From Silvibacterium acidisoli (lineage in GTDB: Bacteria > Acidobacteriota > Terriglobia > Terriglobales > Acidobacteriaceae), in assembly GCA_022870745.1 (NCBI GenBank), contig CP085323.1, positions 1,364,001 through 1,428,000 of the forward strand: a DNA stretch of 64,000 nt, read 5' to 3'. Shown piece after piece: positions 60,255-64,000 of this stretch. The first letter of the stretch is position 1. Each line of letters starts with the position of its first letter. Under the pieces are notes generated by a model. That model was not told the origin of the DNA and ran no database searches. It worked only from the letters and a program-made list of their open reading frames with translations. The position numbers and the translations under genes are program-made.

Positions 60255-60715
60255 AAACTGATCTACTTGCCGGCCTGCACGACCGTCACAATGCCATGAT
60301 CGACAAAACCCTGCAGTCCATTGGGAATGCATCACCAGAACCCGGCCTGGAGGGGCGAGTCGCAATTCACATCGCAGACGCCCGTCTGAAGGGCGTGCAA
60401 AGAAAGGCGCTTAGCAGAGACTTTTCGCTTCCGCGCATCATGATGGCGGCGATGTCCTGCGGACTCGCTTGCGCGTTGATTGTTGGCGGCAGCGTCCGCC
60501 ATTCGCGCGCCACCTTGCCTGCGACGCCCGGTGCGGATATTCGATTAGTGTCTCCTTCCGGAGGCATCGGCGCCGCTTCCGCAGCGCGCCTGGCGACACA
60601 GCAGGTGACGCCCAGCGGCAGGCCTCGAGCAGTGCGTAAACCAGCCGACGGACGCGCTACCGTAGCCCCAGACGCAAAAAAGCGCGCTGGAGAGACGGTC
60701 CCACAGCAGCCCTAA
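60251..60715 (+). CDS. Putative anti-sigma factor, single membrane helix
   Basis: 154 residues, coupled to the ECF sigma gene by a 4-base overlap. A cytoplasmic part of about 65 residues (DLLAGLHDRHNAMIDKTLQSIG) precedes a membrane helix (IMMAAMSCGLACALIVGGSV) and a Pro/Arg/Ala-rich outer tail. Layout fits an anti-sigma factor, but no zinc motif (HxxxCxxC) is seen, so the role is from context. Confidence 0.65.
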   Translation: MKTDLLAGLHDRHNAMIDKTLQSIGNASPEPGLEGRVAIHIADARLKGVQRKALSRDFSLPRIMMAAMSCGLACALIVGGSVRHSRATLPATPGADIRLVSPSGGIGAASAARLATQQVTPSGRPRAVRKPADGRATVAPDAKKRAGETVPQQP

Positions 60716-61050
60716 TCTGAGAGAGCTTCAATCAGCATGTGCAGCAGCGCGAGAACCGCTGCGCCGATAAATGCCGCTCCAAAAGAAGCCACGGTGAAGC
60801 CGGGGACCAATCCGCTGGCCAGCCTGAGAATAATCGCGTTGATGACCAGGAAGAACAGTCCCAGCGTGAGGATACCCAGCGGCAACGTGAGGATCTTGAG
60901 AACGAAACCCAGCGTGGCATTCAGCAAGCCAATCACCACCGCCGCCACCAGCGCTGCAGGCAAACTGCGCACATGGAAGCCAGGAACGAAGTAAGCCACC
61001 AGCATTAAGGCCGCAGCTTGCAGAAACCACCGAATCAATAAGAGAAACAT
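60712..61050 (-). CDS. Holin superfamily IV-like small membrane protein
   Basis: 112 residues with four membrane helices: IRWFLQAAALMLVAYFVPGF, ALVAAVVIGLLNATLGFVL, LTLPLGILTLGLFFLVINAI and VASFGAAFIGAAVLALLHML. LNATLGFVLKILTLPLGILTLG is the signature of the 4TM phage-holin-like family found in many non-phage genomes. Function unknown; no phage genes lie here. Confidence 0.9.
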   Translation of the reverse strand: MFLLLIRWFLQAAALMLVAYFVPGFHVRSLPAALVAAVVIGLLNATLGFVLKILTLPLGILTLGLFFLVINAIILRLASGLVPGFTVASFGAAFIGAAVLALLHMLIEALSD

Positions 61051-61153
61051 TTGTCGTTCACCTTCTCAGTCGTGCGCCCCGCTGGCCGAAAAGCATGGAA
61101 CTTGCGGGGTCGTTCCAGCGTAACCTACCCAGCGTAATCTACAAAGACAAGCT

Positions 61154-61981
61154 ATGTTGGCAATTCGCATCCTCTTCACCGCGACATCTCTCTCTCTGTC
61201 AGTCAGCCTGCTGGCCCAGCAGGCCCCACTGCCCGACGTACCGACACTGATGCAGCAGGTGGAAGAACACCAGCGCAGACTCGACCAAACCCGCGAGAAC
61301 TACACCTACCGCGAAGTCACAGAAACGCATGAGCTCGACAAAAACGGAAACGTTAAGAAATTCGAGACGGAGGATGATGACATCTTTTTCGTGAATACAC
61401 ACGAAATCGAGCGCATGGTGAAGAAGAACGGCAAAGAGCTCAGCGAGGGAGAGCAGAAAAAAGAGCAGGAAAAGGTGATGAAGGCCGTAGAAAAGGCCCA
61501 GAGGACGCCAGCCGGGGAAGCGACCGAGAAAGATGCCGTAAGCATCAGCAGGCTGCTGTCGATCATGAAAGTCTCCCGGCCCCGGCGGGAGATGCTGGAC
61601 GGTCGCAGCACGATTACATTCGATTTCATCGGGGATCCGCACGCCAGGACGCACGGCATGGCAGAGGATGCATCGAAAAAGCTCTCAGGAACCTTGTGGA
61701 TCGACGAACAAGACCGGGAAGTTCGACGGATGATCGCCCATTTCGACGATAACTTTCACCTGGGCTTCGGCTTATTCTCCGTTGGCAAGGGAAGCAATTT
61801 CACCTTCAACCAAAAGCTCGTCAACAACGAACTGTGGCTCCCAACCGACGCCCAGGCTCACGTCGTCGCGCATGCCATTGGATTGATCGGCTTCCGCGCA
61901 GACATCAATGTGATAGACAAGGATTACCAGCGCTTCCACGCAGAGGCCCTTCAGCAGCCCAGCGCCCAGGCAAAACAATAA
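61154..61981 (+). CDS. Exported hypothetical protein (lipoprotein-sorting-like)
   Basis: 275 residues. Signal peptide MLAIRILFTATSLSLSVSLLAQQ. A charged helical section (LMQQVEEHQRRLDQTRENYTYREVTE, SEGEQKKEQEKVMKAVEK) is followed by beta strands (GRSTITFDFIGDP, SGTLWIDEQDREVRRMIAHFDD) that recall outer-membrane lipoprotein-sorting folds. Seen widely in Acidobacteria; function unknown. Confidence 0.82.
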   Translation: MLAIRILFTATSLSLSVSLLAQQAPLPDVPTLMQQVEEHQRRLDQTRENYTYREVTETHELDKNGNVKKFETEDDDIFFVNTHEIERMVKKNGKELSEGEQKKEQEKVMKAVEKAQRTPAGEATEKDAVSISRLLSIMKVSRPRREMLDGRSTITFDFIGDPHARTHGMAEDASKKLSGTLWIDEQDREVRRMIAHFDDNFHLGFGLFSVGKGSNFTFNQKLVNNELWLPTDAQAHVVAHAIGLIGFRADINVIDKDYQRFHAEALQQPSAQAKQ

Positions 61982-62011
61982 AAAGGCCGTCGCGCTGTGC
62001 GACGGCCTTTT
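61981..62011 (+). terminator. Intrinsic terminator
   Basis: AAAAGGCCGTCGC (61981-61993) pairs perfectly with GCGACGGCCTTTT (61999-62011), loop GCTGT. The A and T ends make it work in both directions, for the convergent genes on each side. Confidence 0.92.
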
Positions 62012-62016
62012 CGGGA

Positions 62017-62463
62017 TTAAAGCTGCGGCTGTGCCGGAGGGGGAGCTACTTCCTCTCCACCGCCCTGACGGCGCTCGTGCATCTGCGCCTGCATCTGTTC
62101 GAACTTCTGCTTCTGTGAATCATTCAGCACGGTTTCGATCCGGTTGCTGGTGTCGTCCTGGATTGCACGCATCTTGCTGCGGCGATCCTGCGGGTCCATG
62201 GACTGATCCTGGAACAGCTGCTGCATCCGCGTGGCGCGGCTTTCTAGAATGGGCTTGATCTGCGTCTGCTGATCTGCCGTCAGATCGAGCTGCCTGGTCA
62301 TACGCTTCAGTTGCTGGTCGGGATTTATCCGGTGCGGGCCGCCACCTTGCATGGCCCCAGGACCTTGATCCGGCGGAGCGGCATTGTCTTGCGCGAAAGC
62401 TGCGCCAGCGATGCCCAGGGAGAGCACACCCGCCAGCGCGAGGGAGTAAACGGACTTCTTCAT
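62017..62463 (-). CDS. Exported Gln/Met-rich helical protein (Spy-like)
   Basis: 148 residues from the ATG at 62463. Signal peptide MKKSVYSLALAGVLSLGIAG ending AFAQ. The mature part is helical with QLDLTADQQTQIKPILESRATRM and LNDSQKQKFEQMQAQMHERRQ, repeats of the L-x-L-T-x-x-Q type seen in LTXXQ/Spy periplasmic proteins. Pro-rich C-terminus. Likely an envelope stress or chaperone-like protein. Confidence 0.85.
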   Translation of the reverse strand: MKKSVYSLALAGVLSLGIAGAAFAQDNAAPPDQGPGAMQGGGPHRINPDQQLKRMTRQLDLTADQQTQIKPILESRATRMQQLFQDQSMDPQDRRSKMRAIQDDTSNRIETVLNDSQKQKFEQMQAQMHERRQGGGEEVAPPPAQPQL

Positions 62464-62584
62464 AAGCGATGGTACCTCCGACATTCTTGAGAACCCCGCG
62501 ATCGGTGGGAGGTTGCGCGGTCTTCTCAGAACTAGACGATGGTTTGCCTGCGGTGGACTGCCCGAAAGAGCTGGAATTTCCGAA

Positions 62585-63205
62585 TTATTTGCCTGCAGCA
62601 ATCTCTTTCGGTGGCATCTCCACCAGTGCGGTCCTCAGGCCGCAAGGCAGCAGGCCCTCCGTCCGCTGTTCGGGAAGCGGCACGAATGCATACGCGAACA
62701 CCCCTCGGTAATCGTGCTCCCCAGGGTTATTGCATATCGCGCAGCTAGGCCTATAGGCCAGGGCCGCAATCTCATGTTCCCCGGCCGTCCACTCATGAGA
62801 ACCATGAGCCGGAATGGTAATGATTGGGTGCTCCTCTGAGGCCGCGCGGGGCTGGTAAGCGAAAAGCTCTCCCTTTTCGCTCAAGGCGTTCACGTAGCTT
62901 CCGCCTGCGCCGCTCGAAGCCCTCCATAGCCATTTGCTGCCCACGCGTGCGTACCAATGAGCGCTCGATGGTATCGGTTCGGCCAACCGGATCGGCTTCG
63001 ACGTATCGTTCTCGATCTTAAATAGATAACTCGGCCCCATTCCGGGCTTTGTTTCTACCAGATAGCTCGCTTTGAAAGTGATCTGCTTCGAACAGAGCGG
63101 CACCACCGCGTCAGGATGGCTCGGTTCGGGTAGGGACTGGGATGTGACGATTAGGACAGCAAGGCTGACAACCGCGAAACGGAAAGGCGGAAAACGCAGC
63201 AACAT
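62585..63205 (-). CDS. Exported hypothetical protein
   Basis: 206 residues with a signal peptide (FRFAVVSLAVLIVTSQSLP). The mature part is beta-rich (ASYLVETKPGMGPSYLFKIEN, IITIPAHGSHEWTAGEHEIA) with four Cys (LCSKQ, SCAIC, LPCGL) that could pair. No family recognised. Convergent in layout with nothing; followed on the minus strand by the Spy-like gene after about 120 bases. Confidence 0.75.
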   Translation of the reverse strand: MLLRFPPFRFAVVSLAVLIVTSQSLPEPSHPDAVVPLCSKQITFKASYLVETKPGMGPSYLFKIENDTSKPIRLAEPIPSSAHWYARVGSKWLWRASSGAGGSYVNALSEKGELFAYQPRAASEEHPIITIPAHGSHEWTAGEHEIAALAYRPSCAICNNPGEHDYRGVFAYAFVPLPEQRTEGLLPCGLRTALVEMPPKEIAAGK

Positions 63206-63252
63206 GAATTAAGCTTAGGTGCTTTAGAGGGATCGAGCAAAGGTACAAAAGC

Positions 63253-63280
63253 AAAAAGCCACTCCGTAGAGTGGCTTTTC
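63253..63280 (-). terminator. rRNA operon terminator
   Basis: Read on the minus strand, AAAGCCACTC pairs with GAGTGGCTTT around a four-base loop, followed by TTGCTTTTG. It lies just after the 5S gene. Confidence 0.88.
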
Positions 63281-63290
63281 GTGAGATTTA

Positions 63291-63409
<119 letters not shown>

Positions 63410-63625
63410 ACTTGAGGTGCCCTCATATTCGAGAGCACCAAAACTTTGGGGGCGCTTGGCGGGCTGTTTCTCCCGCAGCCAGCTTCATATTGCGGGTTTG
63501 TTCTCCCGCGTCGAAGTGGCAAACTGGCGCCATTCAATTCTAATATCTCACAACGAAATCGATTGAGTTGGTTTGTTACAAGGCTTGTTGAATGTGTCTG
63601 GCAGAATACTGCGCAGAATTAATTC

Positions 63626-64000
<375 letters not shown>

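Noticed and set aside
60712-61050. Prophage holin
   Set aside because: This 4TM family is common outside phages and no other phage gene is near.

Overview
The window looks like a piece of an Acidobacteriota chromosome (Terriglobia type). The basis is two PadR plus ADOP-type permease pairs (large MacB/FtsX-like permeases with duplicated modules, characteristic of this phylum), a Reg_prop/Y_Y_Y-type sensor kinase fragment, moderately high GC, and the general gene style. Taxonomy is inferred from gene families only. The right edge holds the 3' end of a 23S rRNA gene and a 5S rRNA gene, both on the minus strand.

Layout. 1-4.7 kb: the 3' end of a large proline-tailed protein gene, a perfect 17-bp hairpin that hides the eutB ribosome binding site, eutBC (ethanolamine ammonia-lyase), and tRNA-Leu(CAA). 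4.7-39.8 kb: a mosaic accessory region that begins beside the tRNA with an integrase N-terminus fused in frame to the C-terminal half of a sensor kinase. It holds a three-gene cassette (coiled-coil Cys-rich protein, HExxH/CFI-box protein, small protein at 7.4-9.9 kb). It also holds two copies of a redox/xenobiotic-type module (10.4-17.1 kb and 29.2-35.0 kb: SDR, NmrA-like, OYE, DinB-like, TetR) with many broken relatives (HxlR, OYE, AraC, a small barrel protein). Between them lie an RclR/RclC-like pair followed by a 23-residue Cys-rich protein and a Cys-tailed sigma factor, a dehalogenase-like hydrolase, a second signal peptidase I, a GH79-like enzyme and two PadR-ADOP units. The region ends in a decayed AbiE toxin-antitoxin locus and an orphan glyoxalase scrap. 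39.9-50 kb: sugar/oxidant metabolism (SSS symporter, GH2 enzyme, FAD lactone/alditol-type oxidase, GlxA-type AraC regulator, HD protein, MFS exporter). 48.7-53.2 kb: multicopper oxidase, a PQQ dehydrogenase carrying two haem-c sites, and a pabA/trpG amidotransferase. 53-63 kb: housekeeping genes (lepB, efp, acyP, apt, DksA-like, ECF sigma and likely anti-sigma, small membrane and periplasmic proteins), then the rRNA operon end.

Regulation visible in the DNA. A 22-bp site of form (T/A)TAG-N14-CTA(A/T) recurs five times in the two redox modules, which argues for one shared regulon (best candidate: the paralogous TetR proteins). Each PadR gene is preceded by a pair of N5-spaced inverted repeats about 30 bp apart that overlap its promoter. 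Clear hairpin terminators follow the first SDR of module 2, the HD gene, the TPR-like gene, the 61-kb gene and the rRNA operon.
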